From Paludibacter jiangxiensis (GTDB lineage Bacteria; Bacteroidota; Bacteroidia; Bacteroidales; Paludibacteraceae), in NCBI RefSeq assembly GCF_001618385.1, contig NZ_BDCR01000004.1, positions 744,001 to 808,000 of the forward strand: DNA of 64,000 nt, written 5' to 3'. Of the stretch, positions 35,179 through 44,230 are shown piece after piece (within the stretch, counting starts at the first letter, position 1; each line of letters opens with the position of its first letter). The notes under the pieces were generated by a model that saw only the letters and a program-made list of their open reading frames with translations, searched no databases and was not told where the DNA came from. The translations under genes were made by a program, and so were the position numbers.

Positions 35179-35208
35179 CTTGTCCCTCGCAGGGAACGGC
35201 TATATTTG
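35179..35208 (+). promoter_or_regulatory. Promoter of the GH16 gene
   Basis: CTTG (35179-35182), 18 nt, then TATATTTG (35201-35208). It overlaps the extended open frame, so translation must begin later, at 35231. Confidence 0.55.
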
Positions 35209-35230
35209 CATTCACCAAATCCGGTCTGAC

Positions 35231-36106
35231 ATGAAAACACCTTTCTTCCTTTTTGTTCTCTTTGCATGTTTTATGAGCAAAGCAATAGCCATCAATCCCT
35301 ACTCTCCCGATTTTTCAAAACCGAAGCCACCTGCCAGAATGAAACTGGTTTTCAGCGAAGAGTTCAACTACACCGGCACGCCTGATTCAGCTGTTTGGTC
35401 GTACGAAACGGGATTCAAACGCAACCAGGAATTACAATGGTATCAGAGTGATAACGCTTACTGCAAAAACGGATGTCTTGTCATCGAAGGTCGCAAAGAA
35501 AACCGACCCAACCCGAACTATCGGGTGGAAAGTTCTGACTGGCGCGCCAGTCGCAAAGATATCCAATACACCTCGGCCAGCATTCAGACTGCTGGAAAGA
35601 AAAGCTGGCTTTTCGGACGGTTTGAAATACGTGCCCGGATTGATACCGCCACCGGATCATGGCCGGCCATCTGGACGCTGGGATCCGGTCGTGAATGGCC
35701 ATCGTGCGGAGAAATTGATCTTATGGAATTTTATCGACCAGAAGGAATTCCGACTATTCTGTCCAATGTTGCATGGGGTACTAACGTTCGCTACAGAGCA
35801 AAATGGAACTCGGCCAGAAAAGCTATTGCTCCGTTCATCGCTAAAGACAAAAACTGGCCCCGCAAGTTTCATGTATGGCGCATGGATTGGACTAAAGAGT
35901 ACATAAAGCTTTATATCGACGACATTCTCCTAAACACCACATCATTGAGCGAAACCATCAATCCGGACGGCAGCAATCCCTTCTTAAAACCTCAATATCT
36001 ATTGCTCAATCTGGCTCTTGGCAGCAATGGCGGAGACCCGTCTAACAGCACCTCCCCCATTAAATATGAAGTGGATTATGTAAGGATTTACCAACAGATA
36101 CAATAA
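35231..36106 (+). CDS. Glycoside hydrolase family 16 (laminarinase/beta-glucanase type), secreted
   Basis: 291 residues from MKTPFFLFVLFACFMSKAIA, a signal peptide. The catalytic motif GEIDLMEF gives Glu161 (nucleophile), Asp163 and Glu166 (acid/base), the GH16 beta-bulge form. The WPAIWTLG, FGRFEIRARID and FHVWRMDWTKEYIKLYIDD stretches complete the jellyroll. It probably cleaves beta-1,3/1,4-glucans in the periplasm or outside. No SusC/SusD pair is next to it, so it is not in a classical polysaccharide utilisation locus within this window. Confidence 0.9.
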   Translation: MKTPFFLFVLFACFMSKAIAINPYSPDFSKPKPPARMKLVFSEEFNYTGTPDSAVWSYETGFKRNQELQWYQSDNAYCKNGCLVIEGRKENRPNPNYRVESSDWRASRKDIQYTSASIQTAGKKSWLFGRFEIRARIDTATGSWPAIWTLGSGREWPSCGEIDLMEFYRPEGIPTILSNVAWGTNVRYRAKWNSARKAIAPFIAKDKNWPRKFHVWRMDWTKEYIKLYIDDILLNTTSLSETINPDGSNPFLKPQYLLLNLALGSNGGDPSNSTSPIKYEVDYVRIYQQIQ

Positions 36107-36191
36107 ATTTTCTTTCCATAATTTGAACATTTTTTACATTCAGATTGTAACTTCGTTGCATCGGAACATCAACCATAAATGATTAATCACC

Positions 36192-37529
36192 ATGCAAGTA
36201 GAACAAGTCCTCAACGATCTGAAGCAACGGTTCCCAAACGAACCCGAGTATCATCAAGCTGTAGAAGAAGTACTACTTTCAATCGAAGATGTGTATAATG
36301 CCCATCCCGAGTTTGAAGCTCACAACATCATCGAACGCATATGCATACCGGATCGCATCTTTACTTTCCGCGTAAGCTGGGTCGACGACAAAGGCAAGGT
36401 ACGTACCAACATGGCTTATCGTGTGCAGCACAACAATGCCATCGGGCCCTATAAAGGAGGGATGCGCTTTCATGCCTCCGTTACTCTCTCTATTCTAAAG
36501 TTCCTTGCTTTTGAACAAACCTTCAAAAATGCTCTCACCACTTTACCTATGGGCGGCGCCAAAGGAGGATCGGATTTCAGTACCGAGGGCAAGTCGGATG
36601 GCGAAATCATGCGTTTCTGTCAGGCATTCATGACGGAACTATGGCGGCATATTGGGCCCGAAACAGATGTTCCGGCTGGAGACATCGGAGTCGGTGCGCG
36701 TGAAGTGGCTTATATGTATGGTATGTACAAAAAACTAGCCCGCGAAAATACAGGAACCTTTACCGGCAAAGGACTCGAATTCGGAGGCTCACTGATTCGA
36801 CCTGAAGCTACCGGTTATGGCAACATCTATTTTCTGATGAACATGTTGAAACGCAAAGGCATTACCGACCTGAGCGGCCAGACCATCGCCATTTCGGGGT
36901 CAGGCAATGTGGCAACCTATACGGCACAAAAAGCGTTAGAGTTGGGGGGAAAAGTTGTAACGATGTCGGACAGTAACGGTTATATCTACGATCCGGATGG
37001 TATCAACAAACAAAAATTAGACTACATTTTTGAATTGAAAAACATCCGGCGCGGACGCATTAAAGAGTATGCCGAAACGTATGGATGTAAATATGTTGCC
37101 GACGATACACCATGGAAAGAACCCTGCACTATTGCTCTACCATCTGCCACACAAAACGAAATTAATGAGGAAGATGCCGAAGCTTTGGTACAAAACGGTT
37201 GCATTGCCGTATCCGAAGGTGCTAATATGCCAAGCACCCCCGAAGCGATCGAAGTCTTTCTGAAAAACAAAATCATGTATGCTCCCGGCAAAGCTGCCAA
37301 TGCGGGTGGCGTTTCCGTTTCGGGACTGGAGATGAGTCAGAATTCCATGAAGCTAAGCTGGCCAAAAGAAGAAGTGGATCAACGCCTCCAGCATATCATG
37401 GCCAGCATTCACGATGCCTGCGTAAAATATGGTACCGAACCCGATGGTTATGTTAACTACCAGAAAGGTGCCAATATTGCCGGATTCATGAAAGTAGCCA
37501 GAGCCATGATGGCACAGGGAATCCTGTAA
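36192..37529 (+). CDS. gdhA: NADP-type glutamate dehydrogenase
   Basis: 445 residues. It interconverts glutamate with 2-oxoglutarate and ammonia. Seen are the substrate-binding GPYKGGMRFHASV, the catalytic-lysine motif PMGGAKGGSDF, DVPAGDIGVGAREVAYMYG and the Rossmann part ISGSGNVATYTAQKALELG. The hexameric short form (about 445-450 residues) fits. It is monocistronic, with a terminator downstream. A weak promoter candidate lies at 36122-36155 (TTTG, 22 nt, TAACTTCG). Confidence 0.95.
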   Translation: MQVEQVLNDLKQRFPNEPEYHQAVEEVLLSIEDVYNAHPEFEAHNIIERICIPDRIFTFRVSWVDDKGKVRTNMAYRVQHNNAIGPYKGGMRFHASVTLSILKFLAFEQTFKNALTTLPMGGAKGGSDFSTEGKSDGEIMRFCQAFMTELWRHIGPETDVPAGDIGVGAREVAYMYGMYKKLARENTGTFTGKGLEFGGSLIRPEATGYGNIYFLMNMLKRKGITDLSGQTIAISGSGNVATYTAQKALELGGKVVTMSDSNGYIYDPDGINKQKLDYIFELKNIRRGRIKEYAETYGCKYVADDTPWKEPCTIALPSATQNEINEEDAEALVQNGCIAVSEGANMPSTPEAIEVFLKNKIMYAPGKAANAGGVSVSGLEMSQNSMKLSWPKEEVDQRLQHIMASIHDACVKYGTEPDGYVNYQKGANIAGFMKVARAMMAQGIL

Positions 37530-37548
37530 TAATGATTAATTGTTAATG

Positions 37549-37576
37549 AAACGCCCGGAAAAATTCGGGCGTTTTT
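37549..37576 (+). terminator. Terminator of gdhA
   Basis: AAACGCCCG pairs with CGGGCGTTT around an 8-nt loop, followed by T. Confidence 0.88.
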
Positions 37577-37652
37577 CGTAGGGACGAATCAGCAATGACC
37601 AGGGTCAATAAATTGCATCAATATTTCTATTGATACATTGAATATTTTTCAT

Positions 37653-37684
37653 ATTGCAAAAAGATTATAACAAATGTATATTTG
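37653..37684 (+). promoter_or_regulatory. Promoter of the TonB-dependent receptor gene
   Basis: ATTG (37653-37656), 20 nt, TATATTTG (37677-37684). It overlaps the first codons of the longest open frame, showing that the true start lies downstream. Confidence 0.65.
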
Positions 37685-37718
37685 CAAGCGAAAACGAACA
37701 ACCGATATTCTTAAAAAT

Positions 37719-40115
37719 ATGGAAATTATGTTGATGCGAATATACTCTATGCTTACTTTACTGCTATTGCTGATCATTTCTCCGATTCAGGCTCAGCAAC
37801 AAACACATGCCATCCGGGGCAATGTATTAGACAAAACCACTCGCGAAATGCTACCTTTTATCAATGTAGTGATTTGGGAAACTACGAAAGGCGCCACTAC
37901 CGACAGTGTCGGAAACTACACTATTGGCGGTGTGAAAAGCGGCACTTACCGTTTGCAAGCCTCCGCCGTTGGTTACAAAACTTTTATATCGCCCGAATTT
38001 TCTGTGGTAAATAAAGATATGGAATTCAACATTGAACTGGAGGAGAATACAGAAACGCTAAAGGAAGTAAAAGTGACAGCTGGTCCGTACCGTAAACCCG
38101 CCGAAAGTCCTGTGTCGATGCGGGTGATCGGTTTTGCAGAAATTGAAAAGAGTGCCGGAGCCAACCGCGACATTTCAAGAGTTATCCAATCGTTTCCGGG
38201 AGTGGCCTCGGCTCCATCCGGCTATCGCAACGACCTGATTGTGCGTGGTGGTGGCCCCTCCGAAAACCGATACTATATCGACGGAGTAGAAATCCCCAAC
38301 ATCAACCACTTCTCCACGCAAGGTGCATCGGGCGGTCCGGTGGGCATTATCAATGCCGAGTTGATTCGTGAAACCGACTTCTACTCGGGAGCTTTTCCGG
38401 CAGGAAAAGGCAATGCTATGAGTTCAATTCTCGATTTCCGGCTCAAAGACGGCAACAGCACGACCCGCACTTACAATATTGCGCTTGGTTCGTCCGAAGC
38501 TGCCTTCACCACCGACGGATACATCAACAAAAAGACGACCTACCTCTTTTCAGCACGCCAATCGTACCTACAACTGCTCTTCAAGGCATTGAAACTTCCG
38601 TTTCTGCCGGCTTACACCGATACGCAGTTCAAGGTAAAAGTCAAGTTCGACAAAAAGAACGAACTGACCTTGCTTGGCCTCGGTGCTATCGACAACATGT
38701 CGCTAAACACCGATACGGCCGGACAAACCGATGGCAACAAATACATTCTGACCACCATTCCAGTGATCCGCCAAACCACCTATACACTGGGTGGCGTGTG
38801 GAAACATTTTGCAGGGAATACGGTTCAGAGTTATGTACTGAGCATAAATAACCTCGACAACAAACAACATAAATACCGCAACAACGACGACAGTTCGGAA
38901 GCCAACAAGATACTCGATTATTCCTCGTTCGAACGCGAAATCAAGTTCCGCTTTGAAAACAGCAGCCAACTTGACCACTTCCGTCTCAATATTGGTGCAA
39001 ACACTGAACTGGCACGCTATTTCAACAACACACGCCAAACTGTTTATGCGAATGGCATCTCTACCAACTTGGCCTACAACACCGACATTTCGTTCTTCAA
39101 ATGGGGACTTTATTCCTCATTAAACTATGACAGCAACGATGGTAAACTCACTGTCTCGGCTGGTCTGCGCACTGATGCCAATACCTTTACCAGCTCCATG
39201 TCGAACCCTCTTCGCCAACTCTCGCCTCGTATCTCGCTGGCCTATTGCATTGCCGACGGGTGGTATATCAACGGAAATTTAGGGCGCTATTACCAACTGC
39301 CCTCCTACACCGTGCTAGGCTATAAGAATGACTACGGAATGCTGGTCAATAAGGCCAACAACATACGCTACCAGAGATCGGACCAAGTGGTTATCGGACT
39401 GGAGCAACGCCCCACCAACTACATACGCCTGACGCTCGAAGGCTTTTACAAACGATATACAGACGGATTGCTATCTGTCTCCGACGGCATTCCTCTCTCC
39501 TCCAAAGGAAATGACTATACGCTGTTCGGGACGGAAGCGGTCACCTCCTCAGCAAAAGGGCGAGCCTACGGAGCTGAAGCACTGGCACGTTGGTTCGGAT
39601 ACAAAAACCTGAACCTGATCGTGGCTTATACCTTTGTGCGAAGTGAATTTTTGGAGCCGGCAACCGGCAAATATATCCCGTCGTCATGGGACAACCGCCA
39701 CCTATTAACCATGACCGGCAGCTACAAACTACCACGCAACTGGGACATCGGCACCAAACTACGGGTAATCGGCGGAGCACCATACACGCCTTACGATGCT
39801 TACAAATCGTCGATCAAAGCCGCCTGGGATGCGCAAAATCGTCCGTATTACGACTATTCTCGATTCAATGCCGAACGTGGTGCTGTATTCTCACAACTCG
39901 ATATCCGCATTGATAAAACCTACTATTTCAAAGGATGGATGCTCGGCTTCTATTTCGATGTACAGAACGCGACCAACAGTAAATACCGTCAGGCTCCTGT
40001 GCTAAATAGCACCGGAGTAACCGACCCGACTGATGCCAACCGCTACCTCATGAAAACTATTGATGTAGAAAACGGCTCTGTGGTTCCATCCATCGGTATC
40101 ATGATGCAGTTCTAA
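37719..40115 (+). CDS. TonB-dependent receptor with carboxypeptidase-regulatory domain
   Basis: About 798 residues. The start at 37719 (MEIMLMRIYSMLTLLLLLIISPIQAQ) lies after the promoter; ATGs at 37728 and 37734 are alternatives. Order: signal peptide, CarboxypepD-regulatory-like domain (about 30-110; IRGNVLDKTTREMLPFINVVIWETTKGATTDSVGNYTIGGV), plug (about 125-235; ANRDISRVIQSFPGVASAPSGYRNDLIVRGGGPSENRYYIDGVEIPNINHF) and a barrel to a C-terminal Phe (GIMMQF), as in functional TonB receptors. Ligand unknown. It stands alone, without SusD, so sugar-type import is not implied. It shares a bidirectional terminator with the next gene. Confidence 0.88.
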   Translation: MEIMLMRIYSMLTLLLLLIISPIQAQQQTHAIRGNVLDKTTREMLPFINVVIWETTKGATTDSVGNYTIGGVKSGTYRLQASAVGYKTFISPEFSVVNKDMEFNIELEENTETLKEVKVTAGPYRKPAESPVSMRVIGFAEIEKSAGANRDISRVIQSFPGVASAPSGYRNDLIVRGGGPSENRYYIDGVEIPNINHFSTQGASGGPVGIINAELIRETDFYSGAFPAGKGNAMSSILDFRLKDGNSTTRTYNIALGSSEAAFTTDGYINKKTTYLFSARQSYLQLLFKALKLPFLPAYTDTQFKVKVKFDKKNELTLLGLGAIDNMSLNTDTAGQTDGNKYILTTIPVIRQTTYTLGGVWKHFAGNTVQSYVLSINNLDNKQHKYRNNDDSSEANKILDYSSFEREIKFRFENSSQLDHFRLNIGANTELARYFNNTRQTVYANGISTNLAYNTDISFFKWGLYSSLNYDSNDGKLTVSAGLRTDANTFTSSMSNPLRQLSPRISLAYCIADGWYINGNLGRYYQLPSYTVLGYKNDYGMLVNKANNIRYQRSDQVVIGLEQRPTNYIRLTLEGFYKRYTDGLLSVSDGIPLSSKGNDYTLFGTEAVTSSAKGRAYGAEALARWFGYKNLNLIVAYTFVRSEFLEPATGKYIPSSWDNRHLLTMTGSYKLPRNWDIGTKLRVIGGAPYTPYDAYKSSIKAAWDAQNRPYYDYSRFNAERGAVFSQLDIRIDKTYYFKGWMLGFYFDVQNATNSKYRQAPVLNSTGVTDPTDANRYLMKTIDVENGSVVPSIGIMMQF

Positions 40116-40118
40116 AAA

Positions 40119-40160
40119 CAAAATGCTCTGTAAATATAAAACCCACAGAGCATTTTGTTT
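40119..40160. terminator. Bidirectional terminator between receptor and synthetase genes
   Basis: CAAAATGCTCTGT (40119-40131) pairs perfectly with ACAGAGCATTTTG (40145-40157) and lies between two convergent stop codons. Confidence 0.88.
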
Positions 40161-40166
40161 ATCCTT

Positions 40167-43100
40167 CTATATTGACTTCGCTGGTGCTCCCACAAATTCT
40201 GTATCGGCAGGCAAAGTTTCGCTCTTCATCAAAACGGACAAAGGATGAAGTACGGAATTTGTTTCCATCTTTGAATCGTAAAGTACTACCGACATGCCTC
40301 CCACGCTGCATTTATCGGCAATATCCACATACGACATCTTCATCACGCGGTCTTCAAAAAGATGAGTTTGCAGCGTACAGTTGTCGTTTACCGTCACATC
40401 GTCGCCCATACGAACAAGATCGAATTCTGTAATCTGTGTAGTAAACATGCAAACCCGTTTGCCGATCTTACAACCCAGCAACCGCAACGGATATTTGATA
40501 AACGGCGTTCCCGTTAGCAAATTGAGGAAGAAAAGCACGAGAAAATTCTCATAAATTCCCGTTATCAGTTCGCTTCGCCACACATAGTTACTCCAAAGCG
40601 GTTTGCGGGCAGGTTTGTACTTTCCGATAACAATCCACTTCAAAAGAGCTGTAACCAGTGTTCCAAGAATAGCAGCGCCGAGATAGAGAAACGGAAAAAC
40701 CAGGAACAGCTCCCACAAAGATTTCTCCACCTGAAGATAAGACACAACGTTGGTGATCAGAGCCGCACAGGTAATAAACAGAGTTGAAGGCAAAACTACA
40801 CGAAAAAACTCGATAACATAGCGTTGTACAAAAAGCTTACGTGTCGGTTTATAGGTACGTTCGGCAGAAAATTCATGATTGATATCACGCTTAGGTAGAA
40901 AAACGGCCGGCGATCCAAACCACGAGGTTCCATCGGCAGCCGGGAGATTTTCCGGATTCATCTTTGAAAGCACACCTACCAATACATCATCTCCGAGTCG
41001 TGTACCCGGGCTCACCACGGCACTGTTACCCACAAACGTGCGATTACCGATACGTGCCTTGGCAATGGTGATATAGCCATTTCGCACATGTGAGGCTCCC
41101 ACAGAAACCGAATCGGCCAAAAAGCATTCGTTCCCGGTTTCGAGCAGATCAGGAGAAATGAATTCGACAGTCGATATTTCCACCCGTTTTCCCATCTTAA
41201 CGCCCAGCATTTTGAACCAGATTTGCAAATAAAGCGTAGTGTAAAGTGTTCCGATAACTTGCAGACTCAGCTTCATCAGCTGATCGAAAAACCATTTTTT
41301 ATAATAGAAGAAACTGTTGACCGGATATTTCCCTTCTTTGATATTTCCCAGCATTGACCATTTCAGAAAAACTATGATTAACGTCAGCAAAACCACAAAT
41401 GAAAAACCCACACCAATGGTTGTCCACAGAAAATGGTAATGTTCTGAAATATAGTCCAAATGCGTAATCAGCATCAAACCAGGGAAATAGGCCAGCATAG
41501 TAATCAACGGGATGATAAAAATGCTAACAAAAAAGAGAAATGAATTGCGGAAAGACCATAATTTACGGGAAGACTGCACTTTGTTTTCATATATTTTCTC
41601 AGCAGGCGAGCCGCCCCAATGTTCGTTGACCGGAATAACAGTGCCTTCCGAAACTAAAGTCAAGTCCTCGATGGAAGAATTGGCTTCCATTCTGGTGTCG
41701 GGAGCCAAACAGCAACGCGTTCCCACAAAACAATCTTTCTCAACCGTTATTTTGCCGATATAGAGGTAGCCGTCGGCAATAGTATATCCCCGCAAATGGG
41801 TGTCGGTGCAAATGCTCGCATTATCGCCCACTTCCAGCAAATCAAAAACCGATATTGCCGAAGTATTGATATAGACATTCTTACCAATTTTCGCACCCAA
41901 CATCCGTAAAAAAGCATTCATGATAGATGTTCCGGTAAAATAGGTAACCGGACAAATATTGATTACCTTATCGACTATCCAGAACCGAAAGTAATAGCTA
42001 CTCCACATTTTATATTTACCCGGCTTTATTTTCCCAATAACTGCCCATTTGAAACCAATGGCAAAACAAGACAAGATCGGCAATAGGGCAAAATACATCC
42101 AGAGCATAGTAGCAAGCGAATCAAAAACCCCATTATCAGCCTGATAATAATAAGAATACACAAAGAAAGGCCCTAACCATTCTATCCCAAACAATAGCAG
42201 CAGGAAAAACATCGACACTCCCTGGGCAAATACACAAGTGAAATACTTCCATTTGGGTGGAGTATAAATATCGCGTTTCTTTTTCATATGCTGCGTTGCT
42301 GCTCGCGGCTTTTTTTTCTCCAATTCACCTGCAAGATCGGACAGTACCGGATGTTTATAAATATCCACTACCGACATATTTTCAAACATCGTATTCTGTC
42401 TCATCTCCGAAACAATAACGGCAGCCAACAACGAATGCCCACCCAGATCGTTGAAAAAATGATCAGACATTGAAATATCGTCCCGACCGAAATTCCTGCT
42501 CATTACCTCCACCATGGCTTTTTCCAAATCAGTCACCGGCTCCTTGATTTCACTTTCTGACGAAAATGTAAGTGGCGTTTGGGGTAACGGCAATCGTTTC
42601 CGGTCTATTTTCTGACTGGATGTCATCGGTAGTTCCGGCACTACATCAAGCGTAGCCGGTATCATGTAATAAGGCAATTTGATGCGCAGCAATTTGGCAA
42701 TCGTTTCCCGGTCGGGTTCTTCATTATTTTGCATCACCGTATAGGCCGCTAATTGTTGTGTTTCGATGTTGAGCGCCACAGCAGCAGCCTGTACCCCGTT
42801 GAACTTCATCAACAATCCTTCAATCTCCGTAAGCTCCACCCTGAATCCGCGCACTTTCACTTGTGCATCAGACCGACCTAAAAATACAATATTGCCATCA
42901 TCTGCATATTTGGCAAGATCTCCCGTATGGTAGTATCGTTGATTTTTATAATCAAAGCGATCCGTTTCAATAAATTTCGCCTTTGTCAGGTCATCACGAT
43001 GAAGATAGCCTCGGGCAACGCTCTCTCCTCCGATGATGATCTCTCCCTCAACTCCAGCTCCAACCGGCTGCAGGTTTTCATCCACGATATATACCGAATA

Positions 43101-44066
43101 ACCTGGAAGTTGTTTCCCGATAGTAACAGGCACATCCGGCTGAAGAACAGAATAAGTAGCTATAACAGCAGCCTCGGTAGGACCGTAAGTATTGAAAACT
43201 GTACGACTTTTTCTGCACCAACGATGAGCAATATCCGGTGAACACACCTCTCCTCCGAAGATCAACGTCTTCAGCGATGGAATATCTTCTTTCACCATCG
43301 ACAACAAGGTAGGTGCACACGACAGGAAGGTGATTCCAAGGTTATTCAAAACAGAGGCAAACCGATCGCCCGAACGCATAATATCAAAAGTACCCACCAC
43401 CAAAGTCGCTCCCGAAGCAAAGGCCATCCAAATTTCTTCCACCGATGCGTCGAAAGCAACGGAAAAACCCTGCAGAATCCGTTGATTTTCGTCAACATCA
43501 TAGATTTGTTTGGCTGCTTTGATGTAATTAACAACGTTCCTGTGTTCCAACAAAACACCTTTAGGTTCGCCACTGCTGCCCGAAGTGTAAATAATGTAAC
43601 ACAAATCTTTACCGTTTCTATTCCCAACGATCGGCTTTTGTGTTGAGAATGATGTCAGCTTATCAACGTCGCTATCAAACAGGAACATCGTTGTTGCTTC
43701 GGGTTGAGCCTCTATCTGACGAAGAAAGCGTTCAGATGAAATAAGCACTTTAGCGTCAGAATCTTTCAGTATGAAGTTAACCCGGGCAACCGGAAGCTCA
43801 GGATCAAGAGGAATGTAAGCACCACCTGCTTTTAATACAGCTAACATTGCAATGTACACTTCCGGGGAACGTGGCAGCCAAATCACCACCTTTGCTTCCG
43901 GTTGTACACCTTGTCGTTGCAGCCAACCTGCCAGTTGATTTGCCATCTCATCAACCTCTTTGTAGGTAAATGCCTGTTGAGAAGACTCTATTGCAATATT
44001 TTGCGGATATTTTGCGACAGATGTTTCAAAAATCCAATCCAACAAAACAGTTCCTTCTTCCATCAT
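40167..44066 (-). CDS. Pls/PosA-like non-ribosomal peptide synthetase (A-T plus three membrane/left-handed-helix repeats)
   Basis: 1299 residues, membrane-bound. Adenylation domain about 10-500 with core motifs YIIYTSGSSGEPKG (A3), NTYGPTEAA (A5), YHTGDL (A7), GRSDAQVKVRGFRVELTEIE (A8) and SQKIDRKRLP (A10). Carrier domain about 510-580 with phosphopantetheine site GGHS (S545). The rest contains three repeats, each with membrane segments, an F/LKW-x-x-G-K-x-K-G-K motif, an LG-x-K-(I/M)-GK strand and left-handed-helix hexapeptides (about 660-820, 890-1060, 1110-1290). This is the layout of epsilon-poly-lysine synthetase and the PosA group. By alignment to PheA the pocket reads D206 A207 E210 S249 I269 G271 T293 V301 I302 K486, close to a lysine code. 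It needs a phosphopantetheinyl transferase, not in the window. The product is unproven. Divergent from the photolyase gene. Confidence 0.9.
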   Translation of the reverse strand: MMEEGTVLLDWIFETSVAKYPQNIAIESSQQAFTYKEVDEMANQLAGWLQRQGVQPEAKVVIWLPRSPEVYIAMLAVLKAGGAYIPLDPELPVARVNFILKDSDAKVLISSERFLRQIEAQPEATTMFLFDSDVDKLTSFSTQKPIVGNRNGKDLCYIIYTSGSSGEPKGVLLEHRNVVNYIKAAKQIYDVDENQRILQGFSVAFDASVEEIWMAFASGATLVVGTFDIMRSGDRFASVLNNLGITFLSCAPTLLSMVKEDIPSLKTLIFGGEVCSPDIAHRWCRKSRTVFNTYGPTEAAVIATYSVLQPDVPVTIGKQLPGYSVYIVDENLQPVGAGVEGEIIIGGESVARGYLHRDDLTKAKFIETDRFDYKNQRYYHTGDLAKYADDGNIVFLGRSDAQVKVRGFRVELTEIEGLLMKFNGVQAAAVALNIETQQLAAYTVMQNNEEPDRETIAKLLRIKLPYYMIPATLDVVPELPMTSSQKIDRKRLPLPQTPLTFSSESEIKEPVTDLEKAMVEVMSRNFGRDDISMSDHFFNDLGGHSLLAAVIVSEMRQNTMFENMSVVDIYKHPVLSDLAGELEKKKPRAATQHMKKKRDIYTPPKWKYFTCVFAQGVSMFFLLLLFGIEWLGPFFVYSYYYQADNGVFDSLATMLWMYFALLPILSCFAIGFKWAVIGKIKPGKYKMWSSYYFRFWIVDKVINICPVTYFTGTSIMNAFLRMLGAKIGKNVYINTSAISVFDLLEVGDNASICTDTHLRGYTIADGYLYIGKITVEKDCFVGTRCCLAPDTRMEANSSIEDLTLVSEGTVIPVNEHWGGSPAEKIYENKVQSSRKLWSFRNSFLFFVSIFIIPLITMLAYFPGLMLITHLDYISEHYHFLWTTIGVGFSFVVLLTLIIVFLKWSMLGNIKEGKYPVNSFFYYKKWFFDQLMKLSLQVIGTLYTTLYLQIWFKMLGVKMGKRVEISTVEFISPDLLETGNECFLADSVSVGASHVRNGYITIAKARIGNRTFVGNSAVVSPGTRLGDDVLVGVLSKMNPENLPAADGTSWFGSPAVFLPKRDINHEFSAERTYKPTRKLFVQRYVIEFFRVVLPSTLFITCAALITNVVSYLQVEKSLWELFLVFPFLYLGAAILGTLVTALLKWIVIGKYKPARKPLWSNYVWRSELITGIYENFLVLFFLNLLTGTPFIKYPLRLLGCKIGKRVCMFTTQITEFDLVRMGDDVTVNDNCTLQTHLFEDRVMKMSYVDIADKCSVGGMSVVLYDSKMETNSVLHPLSVLMKSETLPADTEFVGAPAKSI

Positions 44067-44092
44067 CGTATCTTTTATGTGACTTTACATTT

Positions 44093-44126
44093 CTTGAATC
44101 AAAACAGTCTTAATTTTCTATCTTTG
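44093..44126 (+). promoter_or_regulatory. Possible promoter of the photolyase gene
   Basis: CTTG (44093-44096), 22 nt, TATCTTTG (44119-44126). Exact -7 box but a spacer slightly long; leader about 100 nt. Confidence 0.5.
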
Positions 44127-44230
44127 ACATTGTAAAAACAGAGCCCTTAAATTACTAAAAGTTTCAACCCCAACGACTCATTTGCATAAAATTTTAAAGA
44201 CAAGACGAATTTATATTTATTCCTGAAGCG

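Noticed and set aside
37674-37718. Upstream ATG of the TonB receptor frame
   Set aside because: It overlaps the -7 box, so the transcript starts after it.
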